This document shows, piece by piece, positions 28,599 through 37,583 of a stretch of DNA of 64,000 bases. How positions within the stretch are numbered: the stretch's first letter is position 1; every line of letters begins with the position of its first letter. A program made the position numbers and the translations under genes. Below the pieces are notes generated by a model that ran no database searches, was not told where the DNA came from, and saw only the letters and a list, made by a program, of their open reading frames with translations. Source of the DNA: Shewanella eurypsychrophilus (lineage in GTDB: Bacteria > Pseudomonadota > Gammaproteobacteria > Enterobacterales > Shewanellaceae); the NCBI RefSeq assembly GCF_007004545.3, contig NZ_CP045503.2, positions 2,946,501 to 3,010,500 on the forward strand. Reading direction: 5' to 3'.

Positions 28599-30368
28599 CT
28601 ATTTCAGCATAAGCTCACGCACATATTTAACCGGTGCACTGCCATAACTTAAAAATTGCTCATGAAAGGCTTTAAGATCAAATTGTTCACCTTGAGCACT
28701 TTTGAGTTCCTCTCTGAAGTCGTAAATCTCACGATAACCTGAATAATAACTCGTCAACTGTACTTGGCTGAGTGTTGCCCTTCTCCACTTACCTTCAGCT
28801 TCTGCTGTTTGTTGAAACGCTTCTTCAGTCATTAGAGTAATGGCTTGCTCTTCAGTCATCCCCTTTACCTGAATGCTGTAATCTAAGATGGTGTTAGCGA
28901 TGACGCGTAAGTTCCACTTGTAATACATTAACCAGAGCTCAGGTTCGAAACCACCATAACCTTCTTCAAGCATCATACGTTCGGTATATACCGCCCAACC
29001 TTCAATCATAGCGCCGTTGCCAAACAAGCTCTTGATCATGCTTGGTGACTCATTGGAATACACTAACTGAGTATAATGACCTGGAATGGCTTCATGAATA
29101 TTAAGCACCTGTAAGATCCAGTGGTTATACTCGCGCAGATAGCTTTCAGCCGACTCATCACTCATACCATCAAGTGGCGTGACATTGTAATAAGTGTTGC
29201 TTGATTTTTCATATGGCCCAGGTGCACTGATCGATGCGCCTGCAAAGCCACGCATATAGGCTGGAGTCTCACGCACAACTAAAGGTTTAGTCGGGTCTAA
29301 GGTGACGAGTTTCTTCTCATCTACAAACTTAATCAGTTCAGGGATTTGAGCACGTACTTCATCCACGAAGTTTTCACGCTTCACATGCTTTGCTGATAGC
29401 TTGTCAATGAGCTGGCGAGTGGCCAAGTTATCATCTTCAGGCTGTGCAGTTTTAAAGTATTTGGACCACAGCTTAGTGGTTATCTTAGCCATTTCAGCTT
29501 GCACACGAGTTTTATCAGTCATCGCCTTTTGATATAAGGCCTTGCCACTCATACCCGCTTGAATATCGAAGGCAAACTTCTCTTCATAAAGAGACTCTCC
29601 AATTCTAAAGCTACGTGCGCCATCACGCGTCAATTCTTGCTCTAACGCTTCTAGCCAGACGATATGCTCACTAATTGCTGCTGTTGCGGCCTCGAAACGC
29701 TGAGTAAACTGGGTCTTTTCGTCTTCACTAAGCCCTGAAGCTTTCGCATTAGTCAGCAGTTCTTCTGAAAAGACAGAAAAAGCCCCATTATTTTGCATAA
29801 TGGCCAATTGAGTATGTTCTAACGTCGGTGAGGTAATATTGTCTCGAGCAGCCTGATAATACGCTGGCACATTCTCCATTCTAGACAACACTGAGCGCAG
29901 ACGTTCATCTAAGGGAGCAAAATCTTCATTCACTAGCTGGGCAAATCCGCCAGCAACATTGTAAGAAGATGGATCCCACTGCCAAGATTTAAACTTGGTT
30001 ATTTCCCAAATATCTCTTTTAAGTAAATTCTCTATTAATCGGTAATCGATCAATTCACTAGTAGACAGTGTCTCAATATCAAAACTTGTTAATTTAGTCA
30101 GTTCTAACTGATTGAATGCGAGTGATTGTGCACGCGTTTCTGCGTTCGGTACTTTGAGCACACCGTCGTATTTATGATAACCACTATACAGAGCCCAAGT
30201 CGGAGACTCTTTCCATAATTCATTAATAAACTGCTCAGAAAATTGTGTGAAAGTTAATTGCTCAACTTGTTGTAGCGATTGTGTTTGACTGGCATCTTGT
30301 TGTGTCTGACAGCCTGTCAGACCTGCTAAGGACAAGGCTATTGCCAATGATAGAGTGGCTTTTTTCAT
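28599..30368 (-). CDS. DUF885 family lipoprotein (predicted metallopeptidase)
   Basis: A 589-residue protein. The start at 30368, MKKATLSLAIALSLAGLTGC, is a lipoprotein signal peptide with lipobox LTGC; the frame extends upstream, but that extension lacks sense. The DUF885 hallmark HEAIPGHYTQL (HExxxGH, predicted zinc site) lies near residue 455, and the conserved end YYSGYREIYDFREE follows. Members are predicted peptidases of the cell envelope; substrate unknown. No partner gene is adjacent. Confidence 0.88.
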   Translation of the reverse strand: MKKATLSLAIALSLAGLTGCQTQQDASQTQSLQQVEQLTFTQFSEQFINELWKESPTWALYSGYHKYDGVLKVPNAETRAQSLAFNQLELTKLTSFDIETLSTSELIDYRLIENLLKRDIWEITKFKSWQWDPSSYNVAGGFAQLVNEDFAPLDERLRSVLSRMENVPAYYQAARDNITSPTLEHTQLAIMQNNGAFSVFSEELLTNAKASGLSEDEKTQFTQRFEAATAAISEHIVWLEALEQELTRDGARSFRIGESLYEEKFAFDIQAGMSGKALYQKAMTDKTRVQAEMAKITTKLWSKYFKTAQPEDDNLATRQLIDKLSAKHVKRENFVDEVRAQIPELIKFVDEKKLVTLDPTKPLVVRETPAYMRGFAGASISAPGPYEKSSNTYYNVTPLDGMSDESAESYLREYNHWILQVLNIHEAIPGHYTQLVYSNESPSMIKSLFGNGAMIEGWAVYTERMMLEEGYGGFEPELWLMYYKWNLRVIANTILDYSIQVKGMTEEQAITLMTEEAFQQTAEAEGKWRRATLSQVQLTSYYSGYREIYDFREELKSAQGEQFDLKAFHEQFLSYGSAPVKYVRELMLK

Positions 30369-30536
30369 TTTTATTCCTATATCTATTTTCGTTATTATAT
30401 AAGGAGACTTCTTGTGTTTTAGTGTTAAACACGCGAAACAGTTAAACATGAATGACAAAAAAATTCAGCATAAGGTGCTAATTTGTAATAGAGATTTACA
30501 AAATTAAGACCCTTAAACATGCTAAAAAATTGATAG

Positions 30537-32510
30537 CTACCTTTGGGACTGGTTAAGTACCACCCATTGCTTCACATCTTCGAAGCGATAACGCTCCAAC
30601 CGACTAAAACCTCTAATGTTTCTCATCTTTAGCTTGGTAAAAATTGGCGTGGTTAACCCACATAAGAAGCGAGCCAAAAGCACCGCTGAGTTTGCTTTAG
30701 CGAGTTTAGTCGTGGCATCGATAGTCATCGCATCAAAATCGAGCTCAGCTAAAGGTTGTAAATAAGGTTGGGGAGGAAGTACAGCTTGAGCACCAAGACA
30801 CACACTACATGTACCACAGTGCGTCATCATATTAGCATCAGCAAAGTAATGAGCGAGCTGCTGACTAAGACACGAGTTTGATGTAAAAAAGGATACTAGA
30901 TGATTGATCCTGTTAATTTCGCTTTGCTCTTTATGACTGAAGCGTTCAAACAAAGCTGATTGCATTGTAGCCAAGTCAAAATTACCATCCAATATTTCAT
31001 AAACTTGAGTCATCTGCTTGCTTTGCAGCTCTATCATGCCTTTCTCATCCAAGTAATTTATCGCTTTGAGGACTCTTTGGCGATCACTGGCATATAGCTG
31101 ATCCATTTTATCGAAATTAATGGTTGACCAAATTTTTGCTTTATCTGAACTATCCAAAATAGCTTGGACGAAATCACGGCGTTCCTCTTTGAAGAAACCC
31201 AATACGTCTATTTCATGCTTTAACAGCTTAAATTTGTATTCGGCAAAATAGCTATAAGTTGGCTTAATAACATTAAGCAGCTCAAGGTAGACCAATAAGG
31301 TTTTTAACGATAAGGGCCGAATATTAGACTGTGAAGAAAGGCTATTGAGCACCACTTCCCACTCTTGTCTTCCCGAGGTGTTGTGACTCAAGTTTCTTGA
31401 ACATTTAAGGATCTCTTCAAGCACGACAGTAATGGCCGATGATTCTGGTGTATCACCGTAAATAAAGTTCTCCAACGTACTTAAGTTATCACCATTTGCG
31501 AGTACCAAGCAGTTAGCGTTAGCGCCATCTCTCCCCGCTCGGCCTATCTCTTGTGCGTAATTCTCAATAGATTTAGGTAGGTCATAATGCACAACAAACC
31601 GAATGTCACTTTTATCAATACCCATTCCAAAAGCAATGGTCGCGACGATGATTTGCTGCTGTCCAGACATAAAATCGTGTTGGATCTTTGTTCTCACCTC
31701 AGATGCCATACCCGCATGATAGGCACTAGCGGGGATATTTCTGGCTCTCAGCAGTCCAGCAACCTCTTCAGCTGTTTGTTGTAAGGTGACATATATGATC
31801 CCAGACTGACCTGATTTATTTTGTAACCAATGGGTTAACCTATCTATTTTGTCCTTACTAGCCACGCCTTCGACGGCTAAATGCAAATTTTCACGATAAA
31901 AGCCGGTCAAAGTGATATTGGCTGGTTCAATGCCAAATTTCGCCCCCATATCTTCAATGACTTTAGGGGTAGCCGTCGCCGTCAACAACAAGGTTTGAGG
32001 AATATTAAGTTCTTGCTGATATCGAGGTAACTTCAAATAGTCAGGGCGAAAATTATGGCCCCATTCAGAGATACAATGGGCTTCATCAATAACCAATAAA
32101 GAGATGGGTATTTCACTGATAAATTGCCTAAACCTTTCATTATTGAGTCGTTCAACGGAGATCATCAGAACCTTTATCTGACCTTTACGGATCCCATTCA
32201 TGACTTCATTAGCTTGTTCGCGGCTTTGCATCGAATCTATGCTCGCAGCATTAATGCCTTTTTGTGTTAAAAATGCCAATTGATCTTGAATGAGTGCCAA
32301 TAGAGGCGATACGACTAAGGTTAAGTGAGGTAACGCGATGGCAGGTAATTGATAGCACATTGACTTGCCTGAACCTGTGGGAAAAATAGCCGCTGCGCTA
32401 CACCCAGATAAAACATGTTCAATCACTTCTCTTTGGCCTGGCCTGAAGTGCTCAAAACCAAAATGAGATTTTAAAATTGTATCTGCTTGCAAATGTGAAG
32501 TCGTTGACAT
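30537..32510 (-). CDS. RecQ-family ATP-dependent DNA helicase (paralogue)
   Basis: A 657-residue superfamily-2 helicase. Motifs in order: the Q-motif region HFGFEHFRPGQREVI, Walker A PTGSGKSMCYQLP, DEAH box VIDEAHCISEWGHNFRPDY, LLTATAT, and motif VI QEIGRAGRDG. The RecQ zinc-binding cysteines are in SCLSQQLAHYF and HCGTCSVC. I see no HRDC domain at the C terminus, and FRPDY with longer insertions sets it apart from canonical RecQ, so it is a second RecQ-like helicase rather than recQ itself. It stands alone on its strand. Confidence 0.9.
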   Translation of the reverse strand: MSTTSHLQADTILKSHFGFEHFRPGQREVIEHVLSGCSAAAIFPTGSGKSMCYQLPAIALPHLTLVVSPLLALIQDQLAFLTQKGINAASIDSMQSREQANEVMNGIRKGQIKVLMISVERLNNERFRQFISEIPISLLVIDEAHCISEWGHNFRPDYLKLPRYQQELNIPQTLLLTATATPKVIEDMGAKFGIEPANITLTGFYRENLHLAVEGVASKDKIDRLTHWLQNKSGQSGIIYVTLQQTAEEVAGLLRARNIPASAYHAGMASEVRTKIQHDFMSGQQQIIVATIAFGMGIDKSDIRFVVHYDLPKSIENYAQEIGRAGRDGANANCLVLANGDNLSTLENFIYGDTPESSAITVVLEEILKCSRNLSHNTSGRQEWEVVLNSLSSQSNIRPLSLKTLLVYLELLNVIKPTYSYFAEYKFKLLKHEIDVLGFFKEERRDFVQAILDSSDKAKIWSTINFDKMDQLYASDRQRVLKAINYLDEKGMIELQSKQMTQVYEILDGNFDLATMQSALFERFSHKEQSEINRINHLVSFFTSNSCLSQQLAHYFADANMMTHCGTCSVCLGAQAVLPPQPYLQPLAELDFDAMTIDATTKLAKANSAVLLARFLCGLTTPIFTKLKMRNIRGFSRLERYRFEDVKQWVVLNQSQR

Positions 32511-32791
32511 GTGATGACCTGATTAGATTCAAGATGAAGTTATAGAGGAAAATGTAACCATAAACACGATAGCAATGAATGGGTCATGTACATATCGCTG
32601 TAACTAACAAGCATCTTACCATGGTGCTGGAGCAATTCACTGCAAAGCTGTTTACAGTTTGAATTTTGCCCTCACTTTTGACAACGTCAGTCCCTTAACT
32701 AGAATTTGTATTATGTCCATTCATGTGGCGTCAGTGATAAATGAATCAACAAGGCGTTTGTACCTTGAGAAAAACACAACATCCAGAGCGT

Positions 32792-33526
32792 ATGTACTCA
32801 GGAGGTCTCTGTTTTACTTTTATGCTACTGCTGCATATATATTGCTTATTCTTCCCCCAACACAGCCTTGCGTCAGAGATAGACAAAGTGATCACCATAT
32901 CAACGCAAGAGTGGCCCCCTTATCAAAATGAATCAAGTTTTGCTCAAACAGGATTTGCGATAACCGCGTTAAAATGCGTAATGAAACGAATGAAACAGAA
33001 ATATCGAGTGATTTTTATCCCTTGGGGGCGTGCACAAAATGGTGTTGCTCAAGGAAAGTACGATGGTTTCTTTTCTGCATCACAAAACAATATCCGCGAT
33101 AGTTATGCCGTACATTCAAAGACTTTTATTGAGCAGGAGTGGAATTTTTATTTACTAAAAGAGTCAAGTATTCCTCACACTAAACAGGCTATTAAGCAAC
33201 AGGCACAATTTGGCAGTAGAAAATACGCTAATACTACCCACTGGCTTCTTCAGCACGATTACAATGTCATTCATGAAACAACACGTGTGGATGAGCTAAT
33301 CAAATTGCTACTAGCGGGAAAAATTGACGGGATAATGGAAAATAAACTCTTGTTTAGGGATGCCATCAATCGGGCTCATATGCCCATATCAGACTTTGTA
33401 GTCGTCCCTAATATCGATAAACCACTTGGTGTTTATTTTGGAAAAATATTTCTAAAAGCCTATCCAGATTTTCTGACTCAGTTCAATCAACATACTGACG
33501 TTTGCAGGTTTACCACTGATGACTAG
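32792..33526 (+). CDS. Periplasmic substrate-binding-like protein, copy 1
   Basis: A 244-residue protein of the SBP family 3 fold (PBPb-like). A signal peptide ends near FPQHSLA|SEIDK. The mature part has TQEWPPYQN, FIPWGRAQNGVAQGKYDGFF, TFIEQEWNFYL and KPLGVYFGKIFLKAYPDFL. The start is uncertain: the ATG at 32792 gives a sensible signal peptide, though AGGAGG at 32799 favours a later codon such as 32822. The next gene is a paralogue and overlaps it by 8 bp. No permease or ATPase gene is nearby, so the proteins may act as sensors or scavengers. Confidence 0.8.
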   Translation: MYSGGLCFTFMLLLHIYCLFFPQHSLASEIDKVITISTQEWPPYQNESSFAQTGFAITALKCVMKRMKQKYRVIFIPWGRAQNGVAQGKYDGFFSASQNNIRDSYAVHSKTFIEQEWNFYLLKESSIPHTKQAIKQQAQFGSRKYANTTHWLLQHDYNVIHETTRVDELIKLLLAGKIDGIMENKLLFRDAINRAHMPISDFVVVPNIDKPLGVYFGKIFLKAYPDFLTQFNQHTDVCRFTTDD

Positions 33527-34328
33527 TCGACTACATGAAAGCCTCAACAAACTACTTTTTAGATCACCTCATACACCCTCTATATGCCCCCTATCTAGGC
33601 ACTTCATCCACGTGACTCTTGGAGTCATGTTGATCAGCAATATGAGTGTAAGTCATGCTAATGAACCTATTGAAGTGATCTCAATGACAACCAAAGAGTG
33701 GCCACCTTATCAAATGCAAATTGGAAAGGCACAATCAGGAATCGCTATAGACGCATTACGCTGTGTGATGCAAAATCTGGAACAAAAATATGAAGTCATA
33801 TTCCTACCCTGGGGACGTGCGCAGAAAGGCGTAGAACTTGGTGATTACGATGCATTTTTTTCAGCGTCTCATAATCTGAAACGCGACAATTACGCCGTTC
33901 AATCAAATACCTTCATAGAACAAGAGTGGAACTTTTATCTTAGAAAAAATAGCCATATCAAACCCAATATTATCGACATAAAATCGACAGCAAAGTTTGC
34001 GAGTAGGCAGCACTCTAATACGACTCACTGGTTACACCAAAACCAGTTTATGCTTGCCCATCAAGTCGAGTCTGTAGACAAGCTTGTCGAGCTCTTGTAT
34101 CACAATCGCATCGATGCTGTTATGGAGAACAGTTTGTTATTTGAATCCGCTGTGACTCGGGCTGGTCTAACAAAGGATCAATTTATAACGGTTCATAACA
34201 AGAGTAAGCCTCTAGGTGTGTATTTTGGTAAATTGTTTCTAGCTAAGCACCCTGATTTTCTAGATAAATTTAATCAACATACAGCTAAATGTGCTTTCCC
34301 CCGAAATAAAAAAACAACGAATAAATAA
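33519..34328 (+). CDS. Periplasmic substrate-binding-like protein, copy 2
   Basis: A 269-residue paralogue of the preceding protein: TKEWPPYQM, FLPWGRAQKGVELGDYDAFF, TFIEQEWNFYL and KPLGVYFGKLFLAKHPDFL match in order. The signal peptide is long (n-region of about 30 residues, hydrophobic VTLGVMLISNMSVSHA, cleavage before NEP), so an internal start at 33627 is possible. Its start overlaps the end of copy 1 by 8 bp, which points to a tandem duplication translated from one message. It converges with the EEP gene. Confidence 0.8.
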   Translation: MTSRLHESLNKLLFRSPHTPSICPLSRHFIHVTLGVMLISNMSVSHANEPIEVISMTTKEWPPYQMQIGKAQSGIAIDALRCVMQNLEQKYEVIFLPWGRAQKGVELGDYDAFFSASHNLKRDNYAVQSNTFIEQEWNFYLRKNSHIKPNIIDIKSTAKFASRQHSNTTHWLHQNQFMLAHQVESVDKLVELLYHNRIDAVMENSLLFESAVTRAGLTKDQFITVHNKSKPLGVYFGKLFLAKHPDFLDKFNQHTAKCAFPRNKKTTNK

Positions 34329-34357
34329 ATAACCTGCATTAATTTAATAATGTGAAT

Positions 34358-35203
34358 TTATCTTGCAGGTAACACAAAATGTGCTGTTATCGGATTATGA
34401 TCTGAAGATTCTGTCAACTTGGCCTCTGCTCCCTCAAATATGAGTCCTCGAAAGAAAAGGTGATCTAAAGGGTAGCCAAACACCCGCTCCCTTTCATCAA
34501 TACCATATTGGGCTTCGATCAGATTAAATCTCTGGGCAAACTTATTTACGGTTTCCATCCTCTCTTCTCGCCAGGTATTAAAATCACCAGCGAGAATAAT
34601 CGGTCCTTTATGTTCAGTAAGCTCAACGGCTAACGCTTCTAACTGTTTTTTATAGTGAGTCAAATTCCATTCAAAATTTATCCCATGTAGGTTGACCACG
34701 AGTAACTCTGAACCATTGGACAAGGGATAAATAGCAACAATACCAGATTTTGCAAATCGTATTAGCGGCTCAGTGGCGGTATAAGCGCAAACACGAGAAG
34801 CTGACACCTTTGATAAGTTCATCACTCCAAAAGCGGTGTCCCATAACCTGAAGGCGTGAGCCATTGCCACTTCGAGTACCGAGTTATGGATATAGTTTTT
34901 CAACTCTTGAGTTAAGCTCGCCTCTTGAAGTAACACCAATTGACTGGACTCATTCAAACTGGATAACAGCGTATCCCACCCTTCACGCTGTTGCTTGTAA
35001 ATATTCCACACAGATACGTCCAATTGGCCGTTATCGTCTAATGCGCCGTTGGTTCTATGCTCTTCACACTGAAATAGGAACGTACCTTTATCGATATCTG
35101 TCGTCACCTTAGGATCGTTATTTGCCCATAAGGCTAATGATAGGATTAACAGAGCAATAAATACACATAGCAGATAGATGATACGGCGGTGATTAAAAGC
35201 CAT
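34358..35203 (-). CDS. Endonuclease/exonuclease/phosphatase-family protein (YafD-like)
   Basis: A 281-residue protein with one N-terminal membrane helix (RRIIYLLCVFIALLILSLALW), probably a membrane anchor. EEP-fold catalytic motifs are present: SVWNIYKQQ, VLLQEASL (metal-binding Glu), VVNLHGIN, LAGDFNTWRE, PLDHLFFRG and SSDHNPITA with the catalytic His. The arrangement resembles E. coli YafD. The substrate is unknown; family members cut phosphodiester or phosphomonoester bonds. Confidence 0.85.
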   Translation of the reverse strand: MAFNHRRIIYLLCVFIALLILSLALWANNDPKVTTDIDKGTFLFQCEEHRTNGALDDNGQLDVSVWNIYKQQREGWDTLLSSLNESSQLVLLQEASLTQELKNYIHNSVLEVAMAHAFRLWDTAFGVMNLSKVSASRVCAYTATEPLIRFAKSGIVAIYPLSNGSELLVVNLHGINFEWNLTHYKKQLEALAVELTEHKGPIILAGDFNTWREERMETVNKFAQRFNLIEAQYGIDERERVFGYPLDHLFFRGLIFEGAEAKLTESSDHNPITAHFVLPAR

Positions 35204-35347
35204 TACGACTCCCTAAAAACTGGTGTTAGAACAGAGAAAATTGATGAAATAAACTGATTTAAATTGGCTCTTGATGCAATATACACAGTCACCCAATCGC
35301 TGAGATATCATTGCTTTGGGACATATAACATCAATAGGCAAGGAAAC

Positions 35348-36805
35348 ATGGACCAAGTTTACCAACTCATCACACTGCTTAGTGTACTTCTTTACTGGGT
35401 GATCATCATAGGGATCACCGTAAGGGTCGTGATCAGGAGACGCTCGATCGGTGTTTCATTTGCCTGGGTGATGGTCATTTACGTTATTCCTGTTGTGGGT
35501 ATTGTTGCATACCTACTATTTGGCGAGCAAAATATCGGCCGCACTCGAGCCCTTCGCGCCAAAGAGATGTACCAACCCTACGCTGACTGGTTCTCACATC
35601 TGTTCACTCTTAGACAGTATCAGCCCACCATGCTCAGTGAGTATGCTCAAACTGTGGGGAAACTTTGTGAAAATCACTTAGGTATCCCCTCACTTGCTGA
35701 TAATAGCTTGATGCTAAAGTCATCCCCGCAGGAGATCCTCACCTCTATCATCAAAGATATTGACAGCGCATCTGAATCTATCTACCTAGAATTTTATATC
35801 TGGCACCCAGGAGGTATGGCTGATGAGGTTGCCAACGCACTAATCAATGCTGCGCAACGTGGTATAGAAGTCAGGTTATTGCTAGATTCGGCTGGTAGCT
35901 ATCAATTTTTTAGAAGCCAGTGGCCAAAAAGAATGCAAAGTGCGGGTGTTGAACTTGCGAGAGCCTTGAAAGTCTCTCCGTTAAGGGTACTGTTCAGACG
36001 TATGGATCTTAGAATGCACAGGAAGATCGTTATTATCGACAACATGACCGCATATACAGGTTCTATGAACCTGGTCGATCCGAGCTGCTTTAAGACCAAT
36101 TCAGGAGTGGGTGAGTGGATTGATGTCATGGTGAGGATACAGGGAAGCAGCGTCCCCTTACTCAACGCGATTCAATCTTGGGATTGGGAGGTAGAAACAA
36201 ATCAACGATTTCTGCCTAAACCACCAATCTGTAAACCCCACTCTATTGATGAGAAACTAGATCTCGTACAAGTGATACCATCTGGACCGGGAATGCCTGA
36301 AGAGATCATTCACGAAGTTTTATTGCAAAGCCTTTATCAAGCAAAGCATAAAATAGTGATCACAACGCCCTACTTTGTACCCAGTGAAAATCTACAAGTT
36401 GCACTTATTGCAGCAGCACACAGAGGGATATGTGTAAATATCATCATTCCAGATAAGAATGACTCATTAATGGTTGAATGGGCCAGTCGCTCATTTTTTA
36501 GTGAGCTATTAGAAGCTGGTGTTAAAATCCACAGGTTCAAAGGTGGTTTACTGCATACTAAATCTGTGGTCATTGATGAAGCGTTTAGCTTGATTGGTAC
36601 CGTCAACTTGGACATGCGCAGTTTATGGTTGAACTTCGAACTCACCCTCGCAGTGGATGATCTCAAGTTCACACAGGAGCTAACTAGTTTACAGCAGGAA
36701 TATATCGCAAACTCTTCATTAATAGATGCTCAACAATGGCATAAAAGACCAGTATATAATCGAATAACAGAACAGTTCTTCTATCTATTTAGTCCATTGC
36801 TATAA
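35348..36805 (+). CDS. clsA: Cardiolipin synthase A
   Basis: A 485-residue membrane enzyme that condenses two phosphatidylglycerols into cardiolipin. I start it at the ATG at 35348 (MDQVYQLITLLSVLL) behind AAGGAA; the length then matches E. coli ClsA (486). Two N-terminal transmembrane helices are followed by two HKD phospholipase-D motifs: MHRKIVIIDNMTAYTGSMN and LHTKSVVIDEAFSLIGTVN. It is divergent from the EEP gene. Confidence 0.95.
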   Translation: MDQVYQLITLLSVLLYWVIIIGITVRVVIRRRSIGVSFAWVMVIYVIPVVGIVAYLLFGEQNIGRTRALRAKEMYQPYADWFSHLFTLRQYQPTMLSEYAQTVGKLCENHLGIPSLADNSLMLKSSPQEILTSIIKDIDSASESIYLEFYIWHPGGMADEVANALINAAQRGIEVRLLLDSAGSYQFFRSQWPKRMQSAGVELARALKVSPLRVLFRRMDLRMHRKIVIIDNMTAYTGSMNLVDPSCFKTNSGVGEWIDVMVRIQGSSVPLLNAIQSWDWEVETNQRFLPKPPICKPHSIDEKLDLVQVIPSGPGMPEEIIHEVLLQSLYQAKHKIVITTPYFVPSENLQVALIAAAHRGICVNIIIPDKNDSLMVEWASRSFFSELLEAGVKIHRFKGGLLHTKSVVIDEAFSLIGTVNLDMRSLWLNFELTLAVDDLKFTQELTSLQQEYIANSSLIDAQQWHKRPVYNRITEQFFYLFSPLL

Positions 36806-37131
36806 ATCAGCCAAAATTTAAAAATGGAATAGTAATCACTATTTCAGCTCCTCAAAATCCAGGGCCTTGAACATAGGAAGCTGTTTAAGCAACCACCAAG
36901 ACTCTGGATTTGTTCGTAGATATTGAACATGTCATATCGCCAGTAATAATGTGATTAACAATCGAATTGTATATCTAATGTGCAAACACTTGAAATGACA
37001 CCTTTATCACTTGACCATTATCCATCTTTTGCGTAAAGTACGGCTCCGTTAAAGGAGAAAGCAATTAAGCCAGCTTAGTGAATCTTTTGACGATATTGGT
37101 GGCGTTAAACACTTTAAACATAACGAAAATT
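36806..37131. other. Intergenic region between clsA and tRNA-Ser
   Basis: A 326-bp stretch without a gene. AATAGT/ACTATT at 36828-36843 is a weak hairpin after clsA. The tRNA promoter must lie at the right end; TTGACG at 37087 could be its -35, but I see no well-spaced -10. Confidence 0.35.
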
Positions 37132-37222
37132 GGTGAGTTGGCTGAGTGGCTGAAGGCGCACGCCTGGAAAGTGTGTATGGGTTTATAGCCCATCTAGGGT
37201 TCGAACCCCTAACTCACCGCCA
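37132..37222 (+). tRNA. tRNA-Ser (anticodon GGA), CCA encoded
   Basis: A 91-base class II tRNA. The acceptor strands GGTGAGT and ACTCACC pair fully, with discriminator G and an encoded CCA. The anticodon stem-loop contains CTGGAAA, giving anticodon GGA (reads UCC/UCU). It has a long variable arm typical of serine tRNA, then T-arm TAGGG-TTCGAAC-CCCTA. A terminator follows, and its 3' end is repeated twice downstream. Confidence 0.96.
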
Positions 37223-37232
37223 TATTTAGATG

Positions 37233-37262
37233 AAGCCCCAGCAGAAATGTTGGGGCTTTTTC
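37233..37262 (+). terminator. tRNA-Ser terminator, unit 1
   Basis: AAGCCCCAGCA, loop GAAA, TGTTGGGGCTT then a T-run. One G-T pair replaces the A-T of the other units, so the stem is kept. Confidence 0.88.
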
Positions 37263-37348
37263 GTTTAGAAATATATATTTTTTGAGTCATGGGTTTATAG
37301 CGTATCAATGTAGGGTTCGAAGCCCTAACTCACCGCCAAATTAAGATG

Positions 37349-37378
37349 AAGCCCCAACAGAAATGTTGGGGCTTTTTC
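37349..37378 (+). terminator. Repeat terminator, unit 2
   Basis: AAGCCCCAACA, loop GAAA, TGTTGGGGCTT then TTT: a perfect 11-bp stem. Confidence 0.85.
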
Positions 37379-37464
37379 GTTTATAAATATATATTTTTTG
37401 AATCATGGGTTTACAGCGTATCAATGTAGGGTTCGAACCCCTAACTCACCGCCAAATTAAGACG

Positions 37465-37494
37465 AAGCCCCAACAGAAATGTTGGGGCTTTTTC
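37465..37494 (+). terminator. Repeat terminator, unit 3
   Basis: Same perfect 11-bp stem and GAAA loop as unit 2, followed by TTT. Confidence 0.85.
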
Positions 37495-37583
37495 GTTTCC
37501 AGCAAGTCGTCACTCGATAAAACACCTCAAGCGTAACGCAACTCACCTCTCGTTGAATGCCCATATCTTTATACCGATTGGTA

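Larger units (their letters stand above)
37177..37497 (+). repeat. rtT-like tandem repeats of the tRNA-Ser 3' end plus terminator
   Basis: Three units begin at 37177, 37289 and 37405 (spacing 112 and 116 bp). Unit 1 is the real tRNA 3' half plus its terminator. Units 2 and 3 repeat the variable-arm/T-arm/acceptor portion through CCGCCA and then the same GAAA-loop terminator and AT-rich tail. The D-arm and anticodon arm are missing from units 2 and 3, so they are not tRNA genes. The layout recalls the rtT repeats downstream of E. coli tyrT. Confidence 0.9.

Noticed and set aside
32792..34328. ABC transporter operon
   Set aside because: Two binding-protein genes only; no permease or ATPase gene lies on either side.
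37289..37458. Second and third tRNA-Ser genes
   Set aside because: Only the T-arm, acceptor 3' strand and part of the variable arm are present; the 5' acceptor, D-arm and anticodon arm are missing, so these are repeats, not tRNA genes.
37177..37497. CRISPR array
   Set aside because: The only regular tandem repeat in the window is derived from a tRNA and terminator, has spacing of 112-116 bp and no cas genes; no CRISPR array is present.
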